Positions 15,639 through 23,263 of a stretch of DNA of 32,877 bases are shown here, piece by piece (the stretch's first letter is position 1; the number at the start of each line of letters is the position of its first letter). The stretch covers positions 1,252-34,128 of the forward strand of contig CAJTTS010000030.1 of NCBI GenBank assembly GCA_910579155.1, in the 5' to 3' direction. This stretch comes from an uncultured Oscillospiraceae bacterium. GTDB lineage: Bacteria > Bacillota_A > Clostridia > Oscillospirales > Oscillospiraceae. Under the pieces are notes generated by a model that saw only the letters and a list, made by a program, of their open reading frames with translations, made no database searches and was not told where the DNA came from. Position numbers and translations under genes: made by a program.

Positions 15639-16721
15639 GTGCTAGAAACACCAATGCCGGCATTTACCGATAATAATATTCCCGTAGTTTTTGCATGCAG
15701 CGATGTTTTCATTCCCCATGCGGCCGCGGCTATGCAGTCTTTGATTGAGCATTCTTCCGCTTCCTATAATTATGACTTGATCTTTTTACATACGGAAATT
15801 TCAGAAAGCAATCAACGTGTCATGCAGACAATGGTTACGGGTTTTGCCAATGTCTCATTGCGATTTGTTAATGTTAAAGAACACATTGTGCCGGAAAGAC
15901 TGCATGTGCATGCCCAATACAGTGTGGAAACCTTTTACCGTTTGCTCATTCCGCAGCTTTTGCAGAACTATGAAAAGATAATCTACCTCGATAGCGACAT
16001 AACTATTTTACACGATGTTGCGGATCTCTTAAAGGCTGATATTGGAGACAACCTCTTGGGTGCAACGTACGATCCCGGCATGATCTGTATGTATGAAACA
16101 GACCTGCAACAGACGAAAAGCTATATGGATAATATTCTGCAATTAAAGCAACCCAATTTGTATTTCCAGGCGGGCGTATTGGTTTTTAATATATATCAAT
16201 TCAATAAGACTTTTGCTCCCTATGAGTTGTTGGAGTTTGCGGAAAAAAATGAGTATATTTATGTTGACCAGGACTTATTAAATGTCAAATGCAGTGGGCG
16301 TGTTCACATTTTGGATCTCAGATGGGATGTTATGCCAACGGTTAAAAGTAACATTGATTGGTCAAAAGTCGGGTTGGAATCTTTGCATAATGCCTATTTG
16401 AAAAGCTACAAAGAGCCATATATTGTACACCACGCAAGCCAGATAAAACCTTGGTTTTATCCTCCTATTGATTATGCAGAAGTTTATTGGAAATACGCCC
16501 GTCAAACGCCCTTTTATGAAGTAACCCTCTACCGTATGATGCAAAATATATATGCCCCACTGCCTGCAACACAACCTTATCGGTCAAGGGCGCGAAAGCT
16601 TGCGGACAAGCTGCTGCCCAAGGGGTCCAGGCGGCGGAACCTGGCAAAGAAAATCCTGCCCAAGGGCTCAAAGCGCTGGGAATTCTGCAAGAAAATCTAT
16701 TACAAAATTTTCAAAAGGTGA
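15639..16721 (+). CDS. Glycosyltransferase family 8 with basic repeat tail
   Basis: Retaining GT8 enzyme (LgtC/galactosyl- or glucosyltransferase class), 360 residues. IPVVFACSDVFIPHAAAAMQ opens the fold, the DxD metal site is D118-S-D120 in IIYLDSDI, and FQAGVLVFN, DQDLLN and a late IVHHASQIKPW are all family hallmarks. The start is GTG at 15639, 8 nt after GGGAG; an in-frame ATG five codons later is the alternative. The body is AT-rich (33% GC in the line at 16201), but the C-terminal tail with two LPKGS units is GC-rich (63% in the line at 16621). The tail closely matches that of the preceding methyltransferase. Confidence 0.9.
   Translation: MLETPMPAFTDNNIPVVFACSDVFIPHAAAAMQSLIEHSSASYNYDLIFLHTEISESNQRVMQTMVTGFANVSLRFVNVKEHIVPERLHVHAQYSVETFYRLLIPQLLQNYEKIIYLDSDITILHDVADLLKADIGDNLLGATYDPGMICMYETDLQQTKSYMDNILQLKQPNLYFQAGVLVFNIYQFNKTFAPYELLEFAEKNEYIYVDQDLLNVKCSGRVHILDLRWDVMPTVKSNIDWSKVGLESLHNAYLKSYKEPYIVHHASQIKPWFYPPIDYAEVYWKYARQTPFYEVTLYRMMQNIYAPLPATQPYRSRARKLADKLLPKGSRRRNLAKKILPKGSKRWEFCKKIYYKIFKR
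16591..16649 (+). repeat. Direct repeat coding the basic tail, copy 2
   Basis: Second copy of the tail-coding segment, at the end of the GT8 gene; see the copy at 15475-15533. It is much richer in GC than the gene body before it. Confidence 0.7.
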
Positions 16722-16728
16722 TCGCGCT

Positions 16729-17505
16729 ATGAAGGTAGTCCTATTGGCGGGAGGCTTTGGCACCCGAATTTCAGAGGAATCCCAGTTCAAACCCAAGCCC
16801 ATGGTAGAGCTGGGAGGAATGCCGATCCTGTGGCACATCATGAAGCTGTACAGCCACCACGGTTTTAATGAATTTATCATCTGCGCGGGCTACAAGCAGC
16901 ATGTCATCAAGGAGTACTTCGCCGACTATTTCCTGCATACCTCGGATATCACTTACGACTTCACCAACGGGCGTAATGAGATGACCATCCACCGCAGCAC
17001 CTCCGAACCTTGGCGGGTGACTGTGGTAAACACCGGGCTGAACACCATGACCGGCGGGCGTGTGAAGCGGGTGCGGGACTACATAGGAAACGAGCCTTTT
17101 ATGCTGACCTATGGCGACGGTGTGTCAGACCTGGATATCACTGCGCTGGTTAAATTCCACCAATCCCACGGGAAACTGGTCACCATGTCGGCCTACAACG
17201 CGGGCCAGCGTTTTGGCGTGCTGGATATCGATCGCAATGGGCAGATCCGGGAGTTTCGGGAGAAGACTCAGGGAGACGGCAGCTTGATTAACATTGGTTT
17301 TATGGTCTGTCAACCGGAGTTCATCGGCTACATCGACGGTGACGCTGCGGTGCTGGAGAAAACGCCGTTGGAGACCGTGGCAAAACAGGGCCAACTGATG
17401 GCCTATAGGCATAGCGGTTTTTGGGGCTGTATGGATACGGTCCGGGAGAAAGATGCGCTGGAAAAGCTGTGGGCCAGCGGACGGGCCCCGTGGAAGGTCT
17501 GGTAG
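16729..17505 (+). CDS. rfbF: Glucose-1-phosphate cytidylyltransferase
   Basis: Makes CDP-glucose from glucose-1-phosphate and CTP, the entry to CDP-deoxysugars. The 258-residue product matches the usual length (about 257). It opens with MKVVLLAGGFGTRISEE and has KPKPMVELGG just after, the nucleotide and metal-binding signature of the family; MLTYGDGVSD holds the metal-binding Asp. The ATG at 16729 is chosen over a longer reading frame that would overlap the GT8 gene. It begins 7 nt after the GT8 stop and starts the nucleotide-sugar block. The usual partner, a CDP-glucose 4,6-dehydratase of the RfbG type, is not evident; the next gene is a different SDR. Confidence 0.92.
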   Translation: MKVVLLAGGFGTRISEESQFKPKPMVELGGMPILWHIMKLYSHHGFNEFIICAGYKQHVIKEYFADYFLHTSDITYDFTNGRNEMTIHRSTSEPWRVTVVNTGLNTMTGGRVKRVRDYIGNEPFMLTYGDGVSDLDITALVKFHQSHGKLVTMSAYNAGQRFGVLDIDRNGQIREFREKTQGDGSLINIGFMVCQPEFIGYIDGDAAVLEKTPLETVAKQGQLMAYRHSGFWGCMDTVREKDALEKLWASGRAPWKVW

Positions 17506-17580
17506 GCGGGACCCGCGCTTCTCTTCGGACCGCGGCGAGGGAACGTCTATTCTTCAGATGACAGAAAAGGAGTTTTTTAT

Positions 17581-18678
17581 ATGAAAAAGATTGTACAGCA
17601 GGACATGGAACGCATCTACAACGGCTTGACCGAGGCGGAGCGGGCCGAGTTTTGGGGCAGCACGGTGCTCTTCACCGGTGGCGCGGGATTTCTGGGATTC
17701 TATTTCATCCAGTTCCTGACCCATTACCGGCAGGATCTGGGGATCAAGAAGGTCATTTGCCTGGACAACTTCCAGGTGGGATGCCCCCAATGGCTTAAGG
17801 AGCTCAGTGGAGATGGGGCCGTGGAGCTACATAAATTCAATGTCATCACGGATGACGTGGCAAATGTCCCGGGGGCGGAGGACGCGGACTATATTTATCA
17901 TATGGCTTCCATCGCTTCCCCGATCTTCTATCGGAAATACCCCATTGAGACGCTGGACGCCAACATCTGGGGGTTGCGCCGTCTATTGGACTTCTACTGC
18001 AAAAAACCCATCAAAGGCCTGGCATTTTACTCTTCCAGCGAGATCTACGGAGACCCCACCCCGGAAAATATTCCTACTCCGGAGAGCTACCGTGGCAACG
18101 TGGACTGCCAGGGTCCTCGGGCCTGCTACGACGAAGCCAAGCGGTTTGGGGAGACCATGTGTTACCTGTTCCACGAAAAGTACGCCATGCCCATCTCCAT
18201 CATACGCCCCTTTAACAACTATGGTCCCGGCATGCGCCTGAACGATGCCAGGGTTCCGGCAGATTTCGCCAATACTGTGCGTCAGAACCGGGATATCGTT
18301 ATGTTCTCCGACGGCAGCCCAACCCGTACGTTCTGCTATATCAGCGACGCTGTCACTGGCTACCTCAAAGCGCTGCTCCATGCGAGGAAGGGCTTTGAGA
18401 CCTTTAATATTGGCGAGGATCGTCCAGAAATCAGCATCCAGCGTCTGGCAGAGATTTACATTGAAGCAGGCAAAGAGATTTTGGGCTATACCGGCCAGGT
18501 ACGGTTTGCCGTTTCCGAGGATCCCGACTATTTGACGAACAACCCGAGCCGCCGCTGCCCTGTGATTGACAAGGCCCGTACCTTATTGGGCTATGCGCCC
18601 CAAGTACCGGTGGAGCAGGGTGTGCGGTATTTTCTGGAGTACATCAAGGAGAGCAAAGAGGAGGAACTGATATGGTAA
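17581..18678 (+). CDS. NAD-dependent sugar epimerase/dehydratase (UXS-like SDR)
   Basis: Extended short-chain dehydrogenase acting on a nucleotide sugar, 365 residues. The Rossmann loop is TGGAGFLG (about 37-44), the catalytic pair is Y183 and K187 in YDEAK, and SSSEIYGDP supplies the Ser/Thr site. GPRACYDEAKR is a phrase typical of UDP-glucuronate decarboxylases, and SP..Y...P downstream of HMAS is also shared. With the UDP-glucose dehydrogenase next door this would give UDP-xylose. Since rfbF lies directly upstream, a CDP-glucose 4,6-dehydratase-like role is the alternative. An N-terminal extension of about 30 residues (KKIVQQDMERIYNGL) is unusual. It overlaps the next gene by 7 nt. Confidence 0.8.
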   Translation: MKKIVQQDMERIYNGLTEAERAEFWGSTVLFTGGAGFLGFYFIQFLTHYRQDLGIKKVICLDNFQVGCPQWLKELSGDGAVELHKFNVITDDVANVPGAEDADYIYHMASIASPIFYRKYPIETLDANIWGLRRLLDFYCKKPIKGLAFYSSSEIYGDPTPENIPTPESYRGNVDCQGPRACYDEAKRFGETMCYLFHEKYAMPISIIRPFNNYGPGMRLNDARVPADFANTVRQNRDIVMFSDGSPTRTFCYISDAVTGYLKALLHARKGFETFNIGEDRPEISIQRLAEIYIEAGKEILGYTGQVRFAVSEDPDYLTNNPSRRCPVIDKARTLLGYAPQVPVEQGVRYFLEYIKESKEEELIW

Positions 18679-19919
18679 CAGTAGTGGGCTTGGGGTTTGT
18701 GGGCCTGACCACAGCGCTGGGATTTTCGGAATATGGTCACAAGGTGTACGGAATCGAAATCAACGAAACGCGGATGGAAACCATACGCTCCGGAAAGCTG
18801 CCCTTTCTGGAGCCGGGACTGGATGAGGCTCTGACGCGGCATTTGGGGGAGAATTTTATTCCCACAACAAACTGGGACGCCGCCATCGCGGACAGCGAAT
18901 ATATTTACTATTGCGTGGGCACGCCCTACGGGGAAGACGGTCAGGCGGATCTGACCTATCTGTACAGCGCCATTGAGCAGACCTTGAACGCCATCCACGA
19001 CAATAAGTTCCGAATTCTGGTGACAAAATCGACCATTCCGCCCTCAACAACGGAGCGGCGCATCATCCCCTTTTTAAGGGAACGGGGGGTAGAGGTCCCG
19101 GAGCGGCTGGGTGTGGCCAACAACCCGGAGTTTCTGCGGGAGGGGCACTGCTGGGAGGATTTCATCCACGCGGACCGGATCGTATTGGGCGTCAGCGACG
19201 CACGCTCTGAGGAACTGCTGCGCAAACTCTACGCGAAGGAGAGCGCTCCCGTCTGCTGCGTTTCCCTAAATACGGGGGAATTTATCAAGTACCTTTCCAA
19301 TACCAGTCTGGCCTGCCTCATCAGCTACGCCAATGAAATGAGTCTGGCGGCGGACGCCATCGGCGGGATCGATGTAGCGAATGCATTTCGCATCTTGCAC
19401 ATGGACAAGCGCTGGCAGACCGGCGGTATCCGCGCCTACTTCTACCCCGGCTGCGGTTACGGCGGCTACTGCCTTCCCAAGGACACCAATGCGTTCTATG
19501 CGGTGGCTAAGAGCTACGGCTTTGATGGACCAATTCTGGGCAATGTGGTTCGACTCAATGATGCCATGCCTGAGGCAACGGCAAAGCGTATCGTCCAGGC
19601 GGCAGGAGAGGACAAAAAGACTTGTATCGGCATTCTGGGCCTCTCCTTTAATCCCGGCAGCGACGATGTGCGGGATACGCCCAGCGCCAAGATCATCCAG
19701 GCGCTCAATGAGCTGGGCTATGAAAACATCGTTGCCTATGACCCGGTGGCAATGAAGGAGTTTCAGGCCCATTACAAGCTGTGCCTGCGTTTCGCATCTG
19801 CGTGTGACGAGGTGCTGGAGCAGGCAGACACGGTGGCCATTGCTACCGCTTGGCCGGAATTTAAAGGACTTCGGGAGAGGACCGGCAAGCCGATCGTCGA
19901 CTGCCGGTACATGCTGTGA
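18672..19919 (+). CDS. UDP-glucose/GDP-mannose dehydrogenase family protein
   Basis: NAD-dependent four-electron dehydrogenase that turns a nucleotide sugar into the uronate, most likely UDP-glucose to UDP-glucuronate. 415 residues. The start is GLGFVGLTTALGFSEYGHKV (Rossmann), with VGTPYGEDG and NPEFLREG further on. The catalytic Cys is C267 in PGCGYGGYCLPKD. ILGLSFNPGSDDVRDTPS marks the second NAD/substrate domain. The ATG overlaps the previous gene by 7 nt, and its own TGA overlaps the next ATG (ATGA type), so translation is coupled across three genes. UDP-glucose specificity is inferred. Confidence 0.92.
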   Translation: MVTVVGLGFVGLTTALGFSEYGHKVYGIEINETRMETIRSGKLPFLEPGLDEALTRHLGENFIPTTNWDAAIADSEYIYYCVGTPYGEDGQADLTYLYSAIEQTLNAIHDNKFRILVTKSTIPPSTTERRIIPFLRERGVEVPERLGVANNPEFLREGHCWEDFIHADRIVLGVSDARSEELLRKLYAKESAPVCCVSLNTGEFIKYLSNTSLACLISYANEMSLAADAIGGIDVANAFRILHMDKRWQTGGIRAYFYPGCGYGGYCLPKDTNAFYAVAKSYGFDGPILGNVVRLNDAMPEATAKRIVQAAGEDKKTCIGILGLSFNPGSDDVRDTPSAKIIQALNELGYENIVAYDPVAMKEFQAHYKLCLRFASACDEVLEQADTVAIATAWPEFKGLRERTGKPIVDCRYML

Positions 19920-20845
19920 TGAAGCGGGCAATTGTAACAGGGGCCACAGGTTTCCTCGGCCACTGGTTGGTGCGAGAGCTGCTGAGGAATCATATCTCTG
20001 TAACAGCGGTGGTTCGCTCCAAGAGCCACGCCAACCAGCTTCTGCCGGAGAATAGCCTGTTGCAGATCGTAGAATGCCCTATGGAACAGTACAAGGATCT
20101 GCCTGAGAAGCTTTCATATGGCACAGGTAGCGTATTTTATCACCTGGCATGGGCTGGCGTCTCCGGATCGGACCGCTCCAGTTTGAATGTACAGCTTGCC
20201 AATATCCAGGCTAGCGGCATTGCTGCGGAAGCGGCGGCGGCGGCGAACTGTTCTGCCTTTGTGGGGGTGGGCACTATCATGGAAGACGAGTCCCTTGCCG
20301 TGGCCGCCACCGACGGTACCCGGCCCAGTCCCAGCTATCTTTATGGTGAGGCAAAACACTTTTCCCATCTTCTGACAAAAACGGTCTGCGCTCAACGGGG
20401 AATTCCGCATATCTGGGCGGTGGTCACCAACGCTTATGGGGAGTATGAACGTTCGCCTCGATTTATCAATACGACACTTCGGAAAATTCTCCACGACGAG
20501 CCACTGGAGTTTACGGCCGGGACCCAAATGTATGATTTTATCCATGTAGAAGACGGAGCTAAGGCATTAGCTTTGATCGGGACATCGGGGAAACCGTTCC
20601 AAAGCTATTTGATTGGCAGTGGTCAGGCTGCGCCGTTGCGCGTCTTTGTGGAGCGGCTGGGCAAAACGCTAGCTCCAGAGCGGGCACTCCATTTTGGGAG
20701 CGTCCCCTATACTGGGGTTCAGCTTCCAATAGAGCGGTTCTCCATCGACCAGCTCACCAAGGATACCGGGTTTGCCCCCCGGATATCCTTTGAAGAGGGG
20801 CTGCGCAGGACGATGGAGTGGCTCAAGCAGGAGAGATTGGAATAA
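19919..20845 (+). CDS. NAD(P)-dependent sugar reductase/epimerase (SDR)
   Basis: Extended SDR of about 308 residues acting on a nucleotide-linked sugar. The Rossmann loop is TGATGFLG at residues 6-13 and the catalytic pair is Y142 and K146 in YGEAK. HLAWAG is a motif typical of RfbJ/abequose-synthase-like and dTDP-4-dehydrorhamnose-type reductases, so a final keto-sugar reduction is plausible. ATG 19919 is preferred over the GTG one codon earlier because it overlaps the previous stop. It is the last gene of the glycan operon; debris of mobile elements begins right after it. Confidence 0.82.
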   Translation: MKRAIVTGATGFLGHWLVRELLRNHISVTAVVRSKSHANQLLPENSLLQIVECPMEQYKDLPEKLSYGTGSVFYHLAWAGVSGSDRSSLNVQLANIQASGIAAEAAAAANCSAFVGVGTIMEDESLAVAATDGTRPSPSYLYGEAKHFSHLLTKTVCAQRGIPHIWAVVTNAYGEYERSPRFINTTLRKILHDEPLEFTAGTQMYDFIHVEDGAKALALIGTSGKPFQSYLIGSGQAAPLRVFVERLGKTLAPERALHFGSVPYTGVQLPIERFSIDQLTKDTGFAPRISFEEGLRRTMEWLKQERLE

Positions 20846-21079
20846 TACGACGGACATTTTCATAGTAGGCGGCAGACTCGCCGGCGCTGTTGATGTTTGC
20901 CAGATGGGGGGGCATGGAAAATGAGCGGAGACATAGGAACGCCGGGACCACATTGGCAGCAATATGCTCCCGCCCGGTATGATTTTTGTAGTTGGTAAGT
21001 CTTGTTTTCTGTAAGATTTCCTTCCAGATCGCTTGTTTGCGGACTGACAGCAGCACACCTGGATCCCTCATCACCAACT
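20846..21079. other. Unrecognised stretch, no clear gene
   Basis: Between the last glycan gene and the IS110 remnant. One minus-strand frame stays open for 84 residues (20823-21077, includes HLANINSAGESAAYYENVRR) but has no ribosome site and overlaps the end of the glycan operon. I do not recognise it; it may be a gene remnant. Confidence 0.3.
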
Positions 21080-21430
21080 TGGTTCCGGACCGCGCTTGGA
21101 GATACGGCGGGACTTGGAATCGAAAGTACCGGACTGGAAAGGCGGTGCGTCCATACCCGTGAACGTTACCAGAGCGCCTTTGTGGGTGAAGCGGTGCATA
21201 TCACCAATCTCAGCTATGAGCTGAGGGCCTGTAATGTCGCCCGCGCCCTGCATAGCCATACCACGCCGAACTCCGGCAGCAGGGAGGTGAGGCGGAGCAT
21301 CTCGCCCCGCAGGATATGCAGCGTGCCGTAAGGAGCGTTTAAGCCGTCCACCGCCTGAAGCTTGGTGTTGTCGGATTTTGGAAATGTGGTGACTGCATTT
21401 CGAGCATAGCGATGGAATTTTTCCGCATCG
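21080..21430 (-). pseudogene. IS110-family transposase, C-terminal remnant
   Basis: Two frames must be joined to read it. The first gives FHRYARNAVTTFPKSDNTKL and then LRGEMLRLTSLLPEF; after a shift the second gives MAMQGAGDITGPQLIAEIGD, MHRFTHKGALVTFTGMD, QSGTF and SKSRRISKRG. The GPQLIAEIGD...RF...GAL..F.G.D..QSG...SKRG order is the IS110 C-terminal transposase domain with its conserved Ser in QSG. The part after KRG is lost. It is non-functional. Confidence 0.75.
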
Positions 21431-21509
21431 GATGCAGAAAAGCAATAACCGGATCTGGCGCACCATTTCCGGTAAAGTTGACATTCCGTTATCTCTTCTT
21501 AAGATTTGC

Positions 21510-21544
21510 AAAAAAGGGCGGTCTGCTTCCGACGCAGACCGCCC
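21510..21544 (-). terminator. Rho-independent terminator of recombinase remnant
   Basis: An 11-bp perfect stem (GGGCGGTCTGC and complement) with a 7-nt loop, followed on the minus strand by six T. It lies 8 nt after the stop of the serine-recombinase remnant. Confidence 0.88.
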
Positions 21545-21551
21545 CATAAAA

Positions 21552-21797
21552 TTATTCGCCTTGCTCTTTCTGTTTCTTCTTCCGCTCCCGTTCCCGCTTG
21601 CTGCGCTCCCGATAGTACGCCCTGAGCTTCCGCTGCTTCTCCATCTCCGCCAATTCCTCCGGTGTCGGTTCTGGCATAGGTACATCAAATTTGCCGATGA
21701 ATTTCAGATAGATGTCCACTTCCTGAGTGCGGCCCCCGGTGGATTTGTCAGGCGCATGGACGAGGACTTTGTCTGCAAACTCATCGGCGTGGTTTTT
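21552..21797 (-). pseudogene. Serine recombinase (TndX/DUF4368 type), C-terminal remnant
   Basis: 81 open codons ending in a natural stop and terminator. The reading is DKVLVHAPDKSTGGRTQEV, then DIYLKFIGKFDVP and a strongly charged end (RERSKRERERKKKQKEQGE). V.VH...K..G.RTQ.I.I...FIG is the DUF4368 end of large serine recombinases of integrative elements. The resolvase and zinc-ribbon parts are missing. It is what remains of an integrative element on this side of the glycan locus. Confidence 0.75.
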
Positions 21798-21835
21798 TTA
21801 TACCCTTTTTGCGGTGCAAAAAATAGTGGTTCCCT

Positions 21836-22822
21836 TCAATTTAGCTCCTGGCATTTGTTGGCGGGTCTTAAATTATCGTTTGCCCTGAGCTGTTCCAACG
21901 CATATGCGATAAATGCGTTTACCGCATGGGCGGTATAATTGCGCTGCGGCATCAGGGCGTAAAAGAGACGGTCCACTTCCGGGGAGTCAATGGAATAAAA
22001 CATCAGGTTTTGCGATGGCGCCTTCTGAATGATTCGATCACTGACGAAAGTGGCTCCAACCCCGCTCCCCGCAAAGCGGTATGCCGTGACCAGTTGGGAC
22101 AGCGCCAGCTTCACCTTCGGTGCGAACCCCGCTTCCTCAAGCATCCGTACACTGCGGTCATAGAGGTTATTGCCTTTTTGGAGCAGAATAAATTCCAGCT
22201 CCCGGAACCTCTCCAACGGAACCTTGGGCTGGGATGGGGAGAGGTACCGTCCGTCTTGAACGTCCTTGGAGGACATGGCGCACTGCGCCAGTTCTCCAGG
22301 GAGAGCTACCTCTTTGGGGACAGCTAAAAGGATGTGATCGTAAAAGGCGGGCTGATGTTCAAAGCGGCCAATCAGCTCCGGGTCGCAACTGAAGATCAAA
22401 TCCATCTCCCTCCGCTCCAAACGGTGGGCCAGCCGCGCAGAGCTGTCTTCCGATACCTCCAGATGGATGCCTGGATACCGCCGGGTGAATCCCGCCAAAA
22501 GCTCCGCCAGCAGAAAACAGTTCAAATAGTGGGTGCCGCCGACGTGCAGACGGCCTGTGCGCACATCCCGCAGATCCTCCAGCTCCCGGCTCAGGTCGGC
22601 CTCCAAATATTTCATCCGCTCAACGGCCCGGATATAGGCATCCCCTGCCGGGGTCAGGGTCAAAGGCCGCCTGCCGCGGTCAAACAGCGCCGCTCCTATG
22701 CTTTTTTCCTCCTGCCGGACGGCCATGCTGAGGGCGGGCTGGGTCAGGTAAAGCTTTTCCGCCGCCTTGGTAAAGCTTCCATCCTGGTAAACCTGATAGA
22801 TATATTGCATATTCTGCTCCAT
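21836..22822 (-). CDS. LysR-family transcriptional regulator
   Basis: 328-residue LysR regulator. The N-terminal winged helix-turn-helix spans about residues 4-62 (YIYQVYQDGSFTKAAEKL, then TQPALSMAVRQEE). A substrate-binding domain follows (from about residue 92, LHVGGTHYLNCFLLAELL), which would sense a small organic acid. AAGGAG stands 9 nt before the ATG; M5 is an alternative start. The gene is divergent from the dehydratase/permease/esterase/reductase operon, the standard layout for LysR control of a neighbouring catabolic operon. A nested dyad lies in the 125-nt gap. The inducer is probably the substrate or an intermediate of that pathway. Confidence 0.95.
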   Translation of the reverse strand: MEQNMQYIYQVYQDGSFTKAAEKLYLTQPALSMAVRQEEKSIGAALFDRGRRPLTLTPAGDAYIRAVERMKYLEADLSRELEDLRDVRTGRLHVGGTHYLNCFLLAELLAGFTRRYPGIHLEVSEDSSARLAHRLERREMDLIFSCDPELIGRFEHQPAFYDHILLAVPKEVALPGELAQCAMSSKDVQDGRYLSPSQPKVPLERFRELEFILLQKGNNLYDRSVRMLEEAGFAPKVKLALSQLVTAYRFAGSGVGATFVSDRIIQKAPSQNLMFYSIDSPEVDRLFYALMPQRNYTAHAVNAFIAYALEQLRANDNLRPANKCQELN

Positions 22823-22860
22823 ACATCAATTCTCCTTATACCTATATAAAAATCATAAAA

Positions 22861-22889
22861 TTGATTATACGCCTTATCCGTGATATTGT
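22861..22889 (+). promoter_or_regulatory. Promoter of catabolic operon
   Basis: TTGATT, a 17-nt spacer and TATTGT, about 60 nt before the first gene. Both boxes are only fair matches, as expected for a promoter needing an activator. It overlaps the dyad at 22871-22912. Confidence 0.5.
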
Positions 22890-22912
22890 AAAGATATCAC
22901 AAAAAATAAGGC
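22871..22912. promoter_or_regulatory. Nested inverted repeat, candidate LysR operator
   Basis: An outer pair GCCTTAT/ATAAGGC encloses an inner pair GTGATAT/ATATCAC with a 7-nt centre. Both pairs are perfect. The inner pair fits the T-N11-A style of LysR boxes. It overlaps the presumed promoter. Confidence 0.6.
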
Positions 22913-22947
22913 GGAAAACCAATCAAAATTGGGAGAGGAGGACGGCT

Positions 22948-23247
22948 ATGAATATCAACGCACTGCTAATGGATGAGCGGGACAACGTGGTGACCTGCGT
23001 GGCCGCAGTGAGCAAAGGAAGCCGGATTGTCTATCGGAAAAGCGGTGAGGTATGCGCGCTGACGGCGCAAGACGACATCCCCTACTGTCACAAAGCGGCG
23101 CTGGAGGATCTGCCCCAAGGCGCGGAAGTGCGCAAGTACGGGGAAATGATCGGACAGACTACCGCCCCCATTGGCAAGGGGCGCTGGGTAAACCACGAGA
23201 ATGTTGTCAGCATACCCCGAGACTACGACAGCGAATTCATCCATTGA
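22948..23247 (+). CDS. UxaA-family dehydratase, small (SAF) subunit
   Basis: 99-residue protein matching the SAF domain that forms the N-terminal part of altronate/galactarate-type dehydratases (and SuyA of sulfolactate sulfo-lyase). DDIPYCHKAALEDLPQGAEVRKYGEMIGQ is the recognisable core; its His (HKAAL) and the KYGE.IG segment are family hallmarks. GAGGAGG precedes ATG 22948. It ends 16 nt before the large subunit gene, and the two must act together. The substrate is some 2,3-dihydroxy acid; altronate, an aldarate and 3-sulfolactate are all possible. Confidence 0.9.
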   Translation: MNINALLMDERDNVVTCVAAVSKGSRIVYRKSGEVCALTAQDDIPYCHKAALEDLPQGAEVRKYGEMIGQTTAPIGKGRWVNHENVVSIPRDYDSEFIH

Positions 23248-23263
23248 GAGAGGAGCGGAAACC

